64,000 nucleotides of DNA from Actinomycetes bacterium (lineage in GTDB: Bacteria > Actinomycetota > Acidimicrobiia > Acidimicrobiales > JAJYXR01), in NCBI GenBank assembly GCA_021801795.1, contig JAJYXR010000004.1, positions 1 through 64,000 of the forward strand, in the 5' to 3' direction. Shown piece after piece: positions 56,529 to 64,000 of this stretch (positions are counted from its first letter, which is position 1; the number at the start of each line of letters is the position of its first letter). The translations under genes were made by a program, and so were the position numbers. The notes under the pieces were generated by a model that had not been told where the DNA came from, ran no database searches, and worked only from the letters and a program-made list of their open reading frames with translations.

Positions 56529-58045
56529 TGGGTGCTTCGGCGCGCCACCACAGGCGCCGCGCGCCCCGTCCCGCCAGAGGCCGAGGGACGGCTCCCGCCC
56601 GAGGCCGTGGGCCGGTTCAGCTCCTCGTGGTACTCGGCCTCCACGTTCACCGACCAGACGTCGTGGTGGGTACCGTCGAGGATGTTCTCCACCGTGAGCA
56701 TCGCCGTGTACATCGAGTGGTCCTGGTTGTTGTACCGGTGCATACCGTTGCGGCCGACCGGGTAGACGTTCGGGACCGCCTCTGCCAGCCAGGTCCGGAT
56801 CGTCTCGACTGCTGCGTGGTACAGGTCGTCGTACACGGGATAGGCCTTCGGCATGCGGACCACATAGCCGCAGTCCACGTCGGAGGCGTCCACGAGGCCG
56901 ATCTCCACCAGCTCCTTCGTAGCGAGCGTCACCAGATCCTCGTCGGACATGCTCCACAGGTCGTCTCCCTCGAAGACGAAATACTCCATGCCCAGGCAGG
57001 TCCTCCCGTCCTTCACCAGGTACGGCGACCAGGAGCCGAAGTTCTGTATGCGTCCTACCCGCACTCCTGGATAGTGGACGTAGATCCAGTTGTCCGGAAA
57101 ACCTCGCTCTGCCGGGATGACCAGCGCCACCGTGAGGAAGTCCCGGTAGTGGAGGTTCCTCGCTGCGTCCCGGACGGCTTGGGGAGCCGGCGGGTCCATG
57201 CACTCCACGAGGGCAGACAGTGGCATGGAGGAGATCACGTGTGACACGCCGAGGCGGTCGCGGCCGGCGGCAGACTCGAGCACTAGAGCGGTGGCACCCG
57301 CATTGGAGCGCTCCACCGCCACCACGCTGGTGGACATCCTCACGTCCACCCCGTCTCTCACCACCAGGTCGCGGCAGCGCTCCCACATCATTCCAGGTCC
57401 GTACTTCGGGTACTGGAACTCCTCGATGAGGCTCGTGACCTCGGTCTGGTTCCGTCTCGGCAGGAGGGCATTCCATATCGCCTTGCCGAGGGATAGGTTC
57501 TTGATCCGCTGGGCTGCCCAGTCTGCCTTGATCTCGGTGGCTGGCACCCCCCATACCTTCTCGGTGTAGGTCTTGAAGAATGTCCTGTAGAGCCGCCATC
57601 CGAAGCGAGCAGCCGTCCAGCCTTCGAAGGAATCCTGGTCCTTCGGTGGACGGACCCGCGCCCAGAGGTATGACAGGACGCACAGGGTAGCCTCGACCAC
57701 GCCCAGGTTCGCCAGCGCATTGAAGGCTCTCAGGGGGTAGTCGTAGAACCGGCCGTTGTAGTAGATCCTGCTCATGCGCGGCCGCAGAAGGAAGTCCTCG
57801 TCAGGGAGGATCTCGTGCCAGAAGGCCTCCACCGGTGGGACCTTGGTGAAGAACCGGTGGCCACCGATGTCGAAGCGCCATCCGTCGCGCTCGACGCTGC
57901 GGCTGATCCCACCCACCACGCTGTCGGACTCGAGGACCGTGGCAGGGGCGCCCGCCTGTGCGAGCCGGTAGGCGGCGGTGAGGCCAGCAGGACCTGCCCC
58001 TATGACAGCAACGGTCCCGCCTGGCTCACGCTTCTCGTCGTCCAT
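56525..58045 (-). CDS. FAD-dependent oxidoreductase, UDP-galactopyranose-mutase/amine-oxidase-like
   Basis: 506 residues from ATG 58045, preceded by a strong GGAGGAGAGGGGA. Rossmann FAD motif VAVIGAGPAGLTAAYRLAQAG near residues 10-30, then SRSVERDGWRFDIGGHRFFT, the usual second FAD contact, and a C-terminal YPVGRNGMHRYNNQDHSMYT. Proteins of this type in glycan clusters resemble UDP-galactopyranose mutase and may interconvert sugar rings or oxidise a lipid-linked intermediate; the exact reaction is unknown. First gene of a three-gene operon. Confidence 0.85.
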   Translation of the reverse strand: MDDEKREPGGTVAVIGAGPAGLTAAYRLAQAGAPATVLESDSVVGGISRSVERDGWRFDIGGHRFFTKVPPVEAFWHEILPDEDFLLRPRMSRIYYNGRFYDYPLRAFNALANLGVVEATLCVLSYLWARVRPPKDQDSFEGWTAARFGWRLYRTFFKTYTEKVWGVPATEIKADWAAQRIKNLSLGKAIWNALLPRRNQTEVTSLIEEFQYPKYGPGMMWERCRDLVVRDGVDVRMSTSVVAVERSNAGATALVLESAAGRDRLGVSHVISSMPLSALVECMDPPAPQAVRDAARNLHYRDFLTVALVIPAERGFPDNWIYVHYPGVRVGRIQNFGSWSPYLVKDGRTCLGMEYFVFEGDDLWSMSDEDLVTLATKELVEIGLVDASDVDCGYVVRMPKAYPVYDDLYHAAVETIRTWLAEAVPNVYPVGRNGMHRYNNQDHSMYTAMLTVENILDGTHHDVWSVNVEAEYHEELNRPTASGGSRPSASGGTGRAAPVVARRSTQ

Positions 58046-58224
58046 TCCCCTCTCCTCCGGGCGCTCTGGTGGAGCATGCCCACTCTGTCTGGCACAGGCC
58101 CGGGGCACGATGCAGCCGGTAACCCCTTACGGCTGGATCGACCGAACCGGTGCGTACCGGCGACGCACATCCCCTGTCAGCCCCGCCATGGACGGGACAC
58201 CAGGCAGATTACAGCCTCGGCGGT

Positions 58225-59358
58225 TCAGGGAACAGTGATGTTCAAGAAGGCGAGCAGTGCGTAGCCGACCATCGCTGCGGTGAGCAGCACGATCACGGGA
58301 ACCTCTACCCTTCGAGAACGGGACATGGCCGCCCCGGCCAGCACGAGCGGGAAGGCCGACAGGGAGTAGCGCTCGAAGGAGTCCATGTTCGGCGCCGTGG
58401 CCGCTATGGCGAGCACAGCCGCAGCGAATGCCCCGTAGGCTGCCGGCCAGGTCCGGAATGCCACCACCAGGAGGACGAGCATCACGATGGCCCAGGGCAG
58501 GTGGAGGGCGCTGCCGATGTGGCGGTGGTGGATCAGGTAGGAAGCATCGTGGGCGAGAGTGGATATCGGGTCGGCGAAGCCACCGCGATGGCGGCTCTCG
58601 GTCTGTATGCGAAGTGGGGTGAGGAACCCACCGTAACGCCATGCGACATACCCGAGGAAGGCAGCCGTCCCGGCCACAGGCGCCACCACGGCAGCCAGGC
58701 GACCTGCCAGCTCGCCCCGCGATGCAACCCTTAGCCCGCGCAGCGCCTCGATCAGGGCAGGCAGTCCGAGCACTATGCCGAGCGGCCGCGTCAGACCCGC
58801 CAGGAAGCCGAGGAGCGCTGCGATCCACCAACGGCGCGACCTGAGGGCCAGGAAGGTCCCTACCGTGAAGACGAGCAGAGTCGCCTCCGCATAACCCATG
58901 ACGTAGGTGTAGGCAGCAGGGGCGACGGCGAAGATCCAGACCGCAGTGCGGGCTAGTCCCTCCTCGCCGGTCTCGCGCTTGACGAGAAGAGCAAGCAGCG
59001 AGAGACCTAGAAGGGCAGAGACGTTGGCCACCACGAGGAGCCCAGTCCCGGCATCTACCCCCGGAAGCACAGACACCAGGTGCGCCAGCAGCGGCACCAG
59101 AGGGAAGAAGCGGAGGGAGGAGTGACCGGCTCCCGCGTAGCCGACACGCGCTATCGAGGCGTACCAGCCGGCGTCCCAGCCGAGAAGCCCCTCGTGGACG
59201 CGCGCCAGGGTCGCCGGGGAGGGATGGGTCTTCAGCGCGATCTCGTGCGCTAGAGCCAGTGCTCCGAGCACGACGCCTCTGGCCACCAGCCATGGCCAGG
59301 CGGCGACGGCCAGTCCCCATCGCAGGTCCCGCACTCGAGCAGACCATGGCGCGCCCAA
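58225..59358 (-). CDS. PIG-V-like membrane mannosyltransferase
   Basis: 377 residues from TTG 59358, four bases after the upstream stop and with AGGAG eight bases upstream. Some nine membrane helices. The first extracytoplasmic loop contains WDAGWYASIARVGYAG, the acidic-W signature of PIG-V/GT76 enzymes, followed by FFPLVPLL. In bacteria such proteins use polyprenyl-phosphate-mannose to modify surface glycans. Substrate inferred. Co-transcribed with the GT39-like gene upstream. The 179 bp between it and the flavoprotein start hold no gene. Confidence 0.85.
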   Translation of the reverse strand: MGAPWSARVRDLRWGLAVAAWPWLVARGVVLGALALAHEIALKTHPSPATLARVHEGLLGWDAGWYASIARVGYAGAGHSSLRFFPLVPLLAHLVSVLPGVDAGTGLLVVANVSALLGLSLLALLVKRETGEEGLARTAVWIFAVAPAAYTYVMGYAEATLLVFTVGTFLALRSRRWWIAALLGFLAGLTRPLGIVLGLPALIEALRGLRVASRGELAGRLAAVVAPVAGTAAFLGYVAWRYGGFLTPLRIQTESRHRGGFADPISTLAHDASYLIHHRHIGSALHLPWAIVMLVLLVVAFRTWPAAYGAFAAAVLAIAATAPNMDSFERYSLSAFPLVLAGAAMSRSRRVEVPVIVLLTAAMVGYALLAFLNITVP

Positions 59359-59362
59359 GCCC

Positions 59363-60904
59363 TTAGCTCCTGCCGGTAGAGGCTGGTGCGTACCTGTCGA
59401 GGTTCATCGGCTCGTACTCGGGCCCGAGCCCGAAGAGCGACTGGCCACCATAATGGGGGTCTGCCGAGAGGTCCTGCTGGATCTGCTGGCACTTGCTGGC
59501 ATATCCGAGGTACCCCGGTGCCCAGACCAGCCATATCTGATGGGTACTACCGGCCATGGCCTCCAGCTCGTGTGCGAAGGCAGCGGGGCTGGCCTCCTGG
59601 ATCGCACGGTCGTAGTTGATCCAGTTGACGAAGGCCGGACCGGTACCCCGCGGGAAGGTGATCTGCCTGTAGCGACCCGGGGGCAGCAGCCGGTTCACAG
59701 CCGGTCCCAGCTGGTCCGGGCAGTAACCCACCACATCTCCAGGTCGGCCCAGCTTCGCCATGGCGGCAGCGACCTGGCCTGCCTGGGTCCGGTTGGTCGT
59801 CACGTTGGGTACGCTCGCGACCAACCCTGCTACCACTGCCAGGGCGAGCACCCCGGCACGTATGCGCCGGTCCTCGAGGGTGAGCAGTCCCAGCGCGACC
59901 AGCAGGACTATCGGCAGGAAGACCACCGAGGCATATCGCACCGAGAAGGCACTGTCGCTCAGGTAGCCGCCTACGAGGGCCACGACGAGGGTCCCGATGC
60001 TCACTATGGCCAGTGGGCGGGCAACGGGTCTCGTCGCCAGATCGAGCTCGATGTGCCGCCGGTCCCGCGCCACACCGAAGAGCGCCAGTCCACCGAGCCC
60101 GAAGTACACGAGCGCGAGCGTCCGACCCGCGACGCTCTTACCACCTGCGAAGGAGGTAATGACGTGTATCAGGGCAGTGGCGTCGGCAGGAACTGCCCAG
60201 GGCGTGCCCGTGTGATGTGCTTGGTATATGAAGATGGGCAGCCAGGGCACGAAGGCGATCCCACCCACCACCATTGCACCCGCGCACATGAGAGCGGCCC
60301 GCCGCTTCTCGCCGGTGGCCATCCGTGCCTGACCGAGGAGCCACAGCCCCGTCACGCCGGTGAGGTACAGCGCCCAGTACTGGGTGTAGAGCAGAGCGGC
60401 GCAGCAGGCGGCCACGGCGACCAGATTCCACGCCCGCGGCCTGGCCAGGGCACTGTCGAGCGCGAGGTATCCGAGTCCGGTGAGCAATGCGACCAGGGCG
60501 TACATGCGTGCCTCTGTGTCGTAGTAGGTGGCGAAAGGCGAGGTGGCCAGTAGCAGCACCGTCGCCCAGGCCACATAGCGTCCGCCCAGCCGGTTCGCCA
60601 CGGCCCAGCCCACCGGGAGCGTGAGCACCCCGCATACCCCCGCGAGCGACCGCACGGCCAGGTCCGAGGTGCCGAAGATGTCCATCCAGTAGTGCAGGAG
60701 GACGTAGTACAGAGGCGGCGCGCCGTCCCGCTTCAGCGCCGCGGGGATATGGGAGACGCCGAGACGCGCGATGTCCACCGTCAGTGCCTCGTCGAGCCAC
60801 AGATCGGACTTCGTCCAGAACTTGAGAACGATCCCCACCGCGATCACCAGCGCTACCGCGATGCGAGGAAGATAGCGCCTCCATCCAGTGTCGGCTGGCT
60901 GCAT
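59363..60904 (-). CDS. GT39-like membrane glycosyltransferase
   Basis: 513 residues from ATG 60904; the ATG ten codons upstream (60934) is before the predicted transcription start. Eleven or so membrane helices. The acidic motif TKSDLWLDEALTVDIARLG in the first loop is the PMT/GT39 catalytic site; ARMYALVALLTGLGYLAL follows. The last 120 residues form a soluble extracytoplasmic domain (PGRYRQITFPRGTG, QIWLVWAPGYLGY). It would transfer a sugar from polyprenyl phosphate. Transcribed with the PIG-V-like gene and divergent from the solute-binding protein. Confidence 0.88.
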   Translation of the reverse strand: MQPADTGWRRYLPRIAVALVIAVGIVLKFWTKSDLWLDEALTVDIARLGVSHIPAALKRDGAPPLYYVLLHYWMDIFGTSDLAVRSLAGVCGVLTLPVGWAVANRLGGRYVAWATVLLLATSPFATYYDTEARMYALVALLTGLGYLALDSALARPRAWNLVAVAACCAALLYTQYWALYLTGVTGLWLLGQARMATGEKRRAALMCAGAMVVGGIAFVPWLPIFIYQAHHTGTPWAVPADATALIHVITSFAGGKSVAGRTLALVYFGLGGLALFGVARDRRHIELDLATRPVARPLAIVSIGTLVVALVGGYLSDSAFSVRYASVVFLPIVLLVALGLLTLEDRRIRAGVLALAVVAGLVASVPNVTTNRTQAGQVAAAMAKLGRPGDVVGYCPDQLGPAVNRLLPPGRYRQITFPRGTGPAFVNWINYDRAIQEASPAAFAHELEAMAGSTHQIWLVWAPGYLGYASKCQQIQQDLSADPHYGGQSLFGLGPEYEPMNLDRYAPASTGRS

Positions 60905-60910
60905 GCGGGA

Positions 60911-60916
60911 ATAGTA
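60911..60916 (-). promoter_or_regulatory. Leaderless -10 box of the GT39-like gene
   Basis: TACTAT lies exactly six bases before the ATG at 60904 and no Shine-Dalgarno sequence is present. The spacing repeats that of the XRE-ImmA and HTH-rich genes. No clear -35. Confidence 0.5.
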
Positions 60917-60939
60917 CCGAAACCGGCCCGGCAACCCGC

Positions 60940-60990
60940 GCCAGCCGCGCCAGCCCGCGCCAGCCCGCGCCAGCCCGAGCCCGCCCGAGC
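60940..60990. repeat. 10-bp GC-rich tandem repeat in a divergent intergenic region
   Basis: Units cagcccgcgc at 60951 and 60961, with degenerate copies at 60940, 60971 and 60981. It sits upstream of both divergent genes, so copy number could influence promoter spacing. Confidence 0.75.
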
Positions 60991-61111
60991 CACTCAGGGT
61001 GAAGTTGCCGTCCCAGCCGGTGCGCGAACGTCTAGCATGAGCGCCCAGGAGCAGCCTGCTGGGGGGCGGTTGGCTCTCCAGGTCTGTCAGGTGCTACCAG
61101 GGGAGGACGAG

Positions 61112-62779
61112 ATGCCGGCATCGCAGGAACGCTTCGACCGCAGGAGGTTCCTCTCTGGTGGGGCCCGCACTGTCGCTGCCGCAGCACTTGGGGGGGTAGG
61201 CGCTCCGCTCCTGCTGTCGGACTGCTCCAGCGCGCCTGGCCGAGCTGTGGCCACTCCCGGTGTGTCGAGAGCTGCTCCCCGGCGGGGTGGATCGGTGAAG
61301 ATCGGCATGAACTCCGAGATAGACGGGTTCTCCCCCTTCAGCGACAACTGGGACAACACCGGGCTCACCTACGCGAACACCGTCTACGACACCCTGACTG
61401 CCATCGCTGCCGACGGCTCCGCCCAGCCCTACCTGGCGGAGTCGGTCACCCCGAACGGCGACTACAGCGTGTGGACCATCACCCTCAGACCGGACGTCTT
61501 CTTCCACGACGGCACTCCCCTGGACGCAGGCGTGCTGGTGGCGAACTTCGAGGCATTCAAGGCCTCCCCCCTCACCGGTCAGGCTCTCGCACCTGTTCTG
61601 AGTGCCCGACGGACAGGGCATCTGGTGGTGGAGATGGTCTGCAGCCAGCCTCTGGTGCCGTTTCCCTACTACCTCTCCACCCAGGTAGGCGTGGTAGTGG
61701 CTCCGTCCATGATCGACCCACCGGCGGGCACGTCGCCGAAACCGGTTGGTACAGGCCCGTTCGTCTACGAGGACTGGGTCCCGAACTCCCATTTCAGCGC
61801 GACCCGGAACCCGCGCTACTGGCGCCCGGGGCTCCCCTACCTCGACAGCGTCACCTACTTCCCCATCGCCGACGACGGAGCGCGCCTGGAGAGCCTCCAG
61901 TCGGGCTCGGTGGATCTCATGATCTCCACGAACCCATCTGCAGTGACCACCCTGCGGTCGAACCCCGCGTACCAGCTCGTCGACACCATCCACCACCATC
62001 TGGGCGAGCCCGACATGGACTTCATCATGCTGAACACGGCCGTAGCACCCACCGACGACCCCGAGGTTCGCCTGGCGCTCGCCAAGGCCATCGACTACGA
62101 GGCCATCGTGGAGCTCTTCGGGGGCGGGCTGACCCAGCCCTCGAGCGGGCTGTTCCCGCCTGGCTCGATCTACTACGCGCCCAGCTCCTACCCGACCTAC
62201 GACCTGGCTGGGGCGCGGGCGCTCGTGGACAAGGCGCGGTCGCGCCATGGCGGAGCCATATCGCTGGATCTCGGTACGATCCCGGACCCGCGCGACGTCC
62301 AGGCCACACAGGCCATCCAGAGCATGTGGGAAAAGGCGGGCTTCAGCGTGACGCTCAGCCAGACCGACCAGGCAACCTTCATCGAGAACGCACTGGAGGG
62401 TAAGTTCCACGCCTACACCTGGGAGCAGTTCTCGGCACCGGACCCGGACCTGAACTACCCGTGGTGGAGCACCACCACGGTAGGACCAGTCGGTGGGATC
62501 TCGCTGAACTTCGCCAGGAACTACGATCCAGAGATACAGGCCGCACTGGAGGAGGGAAGGGAGCATGCGAACCCTGCGACCAGGATCGCCGCCTACCGCC
62601 GCGTCAACGAACGCCTGGCCCTAGACCTGCCCTACCTGTGGCTCGCGCGCACCATCTGGTCGGCTGGCGCGAACGACAGCGTCATGAACTTCTCGAACCC
62701 CACCCTGCCGAGCGGCCAGCCCGCTGAGGGCTTCAGCGGGGGGGTGCTGGATCCGACACCCATCTGGCTCCGGGCGTGA
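61112..62779 (+). CDS. Tat-exported family 5 solute-binding protein (ABC importer)
   Basis: 555 residues from ATG 61112, with GGAGG five bases upstream. The N-terminus has a twin-arginine signal, DRRRFLSGGARTVAAAALGG, followed by a cysteine in LLLSDCSS that could be lipidated. SBP_bac_5 hallmarks follow, such as WTITLRPDVFFHDGTPLDAG and RLALAKAIDYEAIVELFGG. It should capture peptides or similar solutes outside the membrane and deliver them to the DppB/DppC permease encoded next. Gap to dppB is about 90 bp. Confidence 0.93.
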   Translation: MPASQERFDRRRFLSGGARTVAAAALGGVGAPLLLSDCSSAPGRAVATPGVSRAAPRRGGSVKIGMNSEIDGFSPFSDNWDNTGLTYANTVYDTLTAIAADGSAQPYLAESVTPNGDYSVWTITLRPDVFFHDGTPLDAGVLVANFEAFKASPLTGQALAPVLSARRTGHLVVEMVCSQPLVPFPYYLSTQVGVVVAPSMIDPPAGTSPKPVGTGPFVYEDWVPNSHFSATRNPRYWRPGLPYLDSVTYFPIADDGARLESLQSGSVDLMISTNPSAVTTLRSNPAYQLVDTIHHHLGEPDMDFIMLNTAVAPTDDPEVRLALAKAIDYEAIVELFGGGLTQPSSGLFPPGSIYYAPSSYPTYDLAGARALVDKARSRHGGAISLDLGTIPDPRDVQATQAIQSMWEKAGFSVTLSQTDQATFIENALEGKFHAYTWEQFSAPDPDLNYPWWSTTTVGPVGGISLNFARNYDPEIQAALEEGREHANPATRIAAYRRVNERLALDLPYLWLARTIWSAGANDSVMNFSNPTLPSGQPAEGFSGGVLDPTPIWLRA

Positions 62780-62867
62780 GAGATCCGTCCATGAGGGCTG
62801 GCTCGACCAGTGCCACAGGAGGCTGCGGGACCCGCCGTTGCGCCCTACCCCGATGCTGGGAGAGCCG

Positions 62868-63812
62868 GTGCTGAAGTACCTCATCACCCGCCTGGTCCAG
62901 CTCGTGGCCGTGGTGTTCGTGATCTCGGTGCTGGCATTCCTGCTCGTGCACCTGCTCCCGGGCGACCCGAGTGTCACCATCCTCGGACCCTTCGACACCG
63001 CCGCAGCTCGCGCGGAGGTGCTGAGGCAGCTCGGCCTGGACAAGCCCCTGCCCCTGCAGTACCTGACCTGGCTCGGCAACGTGCTCCATGGAAACCTCGG
63101 CGAGTCCTTCCTCACGAAGGAGAGCGTGTCCCACGCCATTGCCCAGGCCTTCCCGATCGACCTCGAGCTGGTGGTCCTCTCCCAGATCATCGCCTTCGCG
63201 GTGGCCATACCCCTGGCAATGGTGGCCGCGCGCAGGCCGAACAAGGCATTCGACAGGCTATCGAGCACCTTCACCTTCGGCCTGCTCTCCGTCCCCGCGT
63301 TCATACTCGCGGTGCTGCTGGTGCTGGTCTTCGCCGTGAGCATCCACGCCTTCCCTGCCACGGGATGGACGAACCTGACCTCGAATCTGGGCCAGAACCT
63401 GCGATCGGCGATCCTCCCCTCCATCGCCCTGGGCGCGGGATCGGTGGCGGTCTACTTCCGCCTGCTGCGCTCGGACCTCATATCGACCTTGCAGGAGGAC
63501 TACATAACCATGGCCCGCGCGAAGGGCCTGCCTACCCGCTACATCCTCTTCCGTCACGCGCTCAGACCTTCCTCGTTCAGCCTCCTGGCCTCGGCCGGCA
63601 TAAACATAGGATCGCTCCTCACGGGCGCATTCGTGGTGGAGTACCTCTTCCAGTTGCCCGGCATCGGATACCAGATAGTGGAGAGCATCTCCTCACGCGA
63701 CTACCTGATGGTCCAGGGAATGGCCCTGGTGGTGGCCGTAGCATTCGTGGTGGTGAACTTCGCTGTCGACTTCCTCCTGGTCCTGCTCGACCCCAGGATC
63801 CGCCGTGCCTGA
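62868..63812 (+). CDS. Dipeptide/oligopeptide ABC permease, DppB type
   Basis: 314 residues from GTG 62868, chosen for GGGAGAG just upstream and the family N-terminus LKYLITRLVQLVAVVFVIS; a TTG at 62838 and ATG at 62853 are alternatives. Six membrane helices, the N-terminal HLLPGDP motif and the EAA loop EDYITMARAKGLPTRYILFRHALRP that docks with the ATPase. It forms the channel together with the DppC-type subunit whose start overlaps its end by 8 bp. Confidence 0.94.
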   Translation: MLKYLITRLVQLVAVVFVISVLAFLLVHLLPGDPSVTILGPFDTAAARAEVLRQLGLDKPLPLQYLTWLGNVLHGNLGESFLTKESVSHAIAQAFPIDLELVVLSQIIAFAVAIPLAMVAARRPNKAFDRLSSTFTFGLLSVPAFILAVLLVLVFAVSIHAFPATGWTNLTSNLGQNLRSAILPSIALGAGSVAVYFRLLRSDLISTLQEDYITMARAKGLPTRYILFRHALRPSSFSLLASAGINIGSLLTGAFVVEYLFQLPGIGYQIVESISSRDYLMVQGMALVVAVAFVVVNFAVDFLLVLLDPRIRRA

Positions 63813-64000
63813 CTCCCAGAAGCGGCTCGGACCGCTCTTCTGGATATGCCTCGGCTTCATCGGCCTGGTGGTCTTCGGCGCGATATTCGCGAACGTCCTT
63901 CCACTCCCGAACCCTGACGCACAGAACTATGCAGCCGTGAACGCGGGTCCGAGCCTCCACCACCTGCTCGGCACCGACGACCTGGGCCGAGACCTACTGA
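63805..64000 (+). CDS. Dipeptide/oligopeptide ABC permease, DppC type (partial)
   Basis: Only the first 65 codons from GTG 63805 are in the window. One membrane helix (LFWICLGFIGLVVFGAIFANV) is followed by the family motif HLLGTDDLGRDLL. Cut by the window edge, not truncated in nature as far as can be told. Confidence 0.9.
   Translation, partial: MPDSQKRLGPLFWICLGFIGLVVFGAIFANVLPLPNPDAQNYAAVNAGPSLHHLLGTDDLGRDLL

Noticed and set aside
55101..57683. 860-codon reading of the GT39-like protein
   Set aside because: The first 385 codons coincide with the flavoprotein gene; the GTGA overlap at 56528 gives the natural start.

Overview
The window reads as high-GC actinobacterial DNA. An Acidimicrobiia-like member of the Actinomycetota is my best guess, but that is inference: no rRNA is present. 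The evidence is a conserved chromosomal block (coaE-uvrB-uvrA, and uvrC-rapZ-yvcK-gap-pgk-tpiA-secG), a very large AftD-like GT-C arabinofuranosyltransferase, frequent GTG/TTG starts, and several promoters of the leaderless form TANNNT-N6-start.

Region 1 (1-20,595) is a defence island. It opens with a tightly coupled gene pair: a PD-(D/E)XK nuclease-like protein and a 1,113-residue all-helical protein. A 34-codon remnant of a third gene follows. Next, on the minus strand, is an XRE-ImmA/IrrE regulator translationally coupled to a PIN-domain protein. A 23-bp perfect inverted repeat carrying two mirror-image promoters separates the regulator from a complete class 1 DISARM operon: drmD (SNF2 helicase), drmMI (adenine methylase), drmA (helicase), drmB (DUF1998) and drmC (PLD nuclease). 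All five genes overlap, by 4-11 bp. A 10-codon leader ORF ends inside the drmD start codon.

Region 2 (about 20,596-29,809) is an integrative module. It holds three tyrosine recombinases. One carries a C-terminal array of about six helix-turn-helix units and is preceded by a small HTH protein. The other two are each coupled by ATGA to an upstream protein with two tandem AbrB-like domains. A divergent HTH-rich protein and a 34-bp palindrome lie among them. The module abuts the 3' end of a tRNA-Leu(GAG) gene, the usual attachment site for such elements, so region 1 may have arrived with it.

Region 3 (29,945-47,191) is core chromosome: a family-5 solute-binding protein, secG, lower glycolysis (tpiA, pgk, gap), yvcK, rapZ and uvrC in one minus-strand run; nadA on the plus strand; then uvrA, uvrB, coaE and a methyltransferase. 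whiA, normally between yvcK and gap in Gram-positive bacteria, is missing.

Region 4 (47,402-60,904) is a cell-envelope polysaccharide cluster: an AftD-like enzyme, a GT4 glycosyltransferase, an MVF-type flippase, a UDP-galactopyranose-mutase-like flavoprotein, two GT39-like polyprenyl-sugar transferases and a PIG-V-like mannosyltransferase. Region 5 (61,112-64,000) is a dipeptide/oligopeptide ABC importer (Tat-exported binding protein, DppB, and the start of DppC), cut by the window edge.
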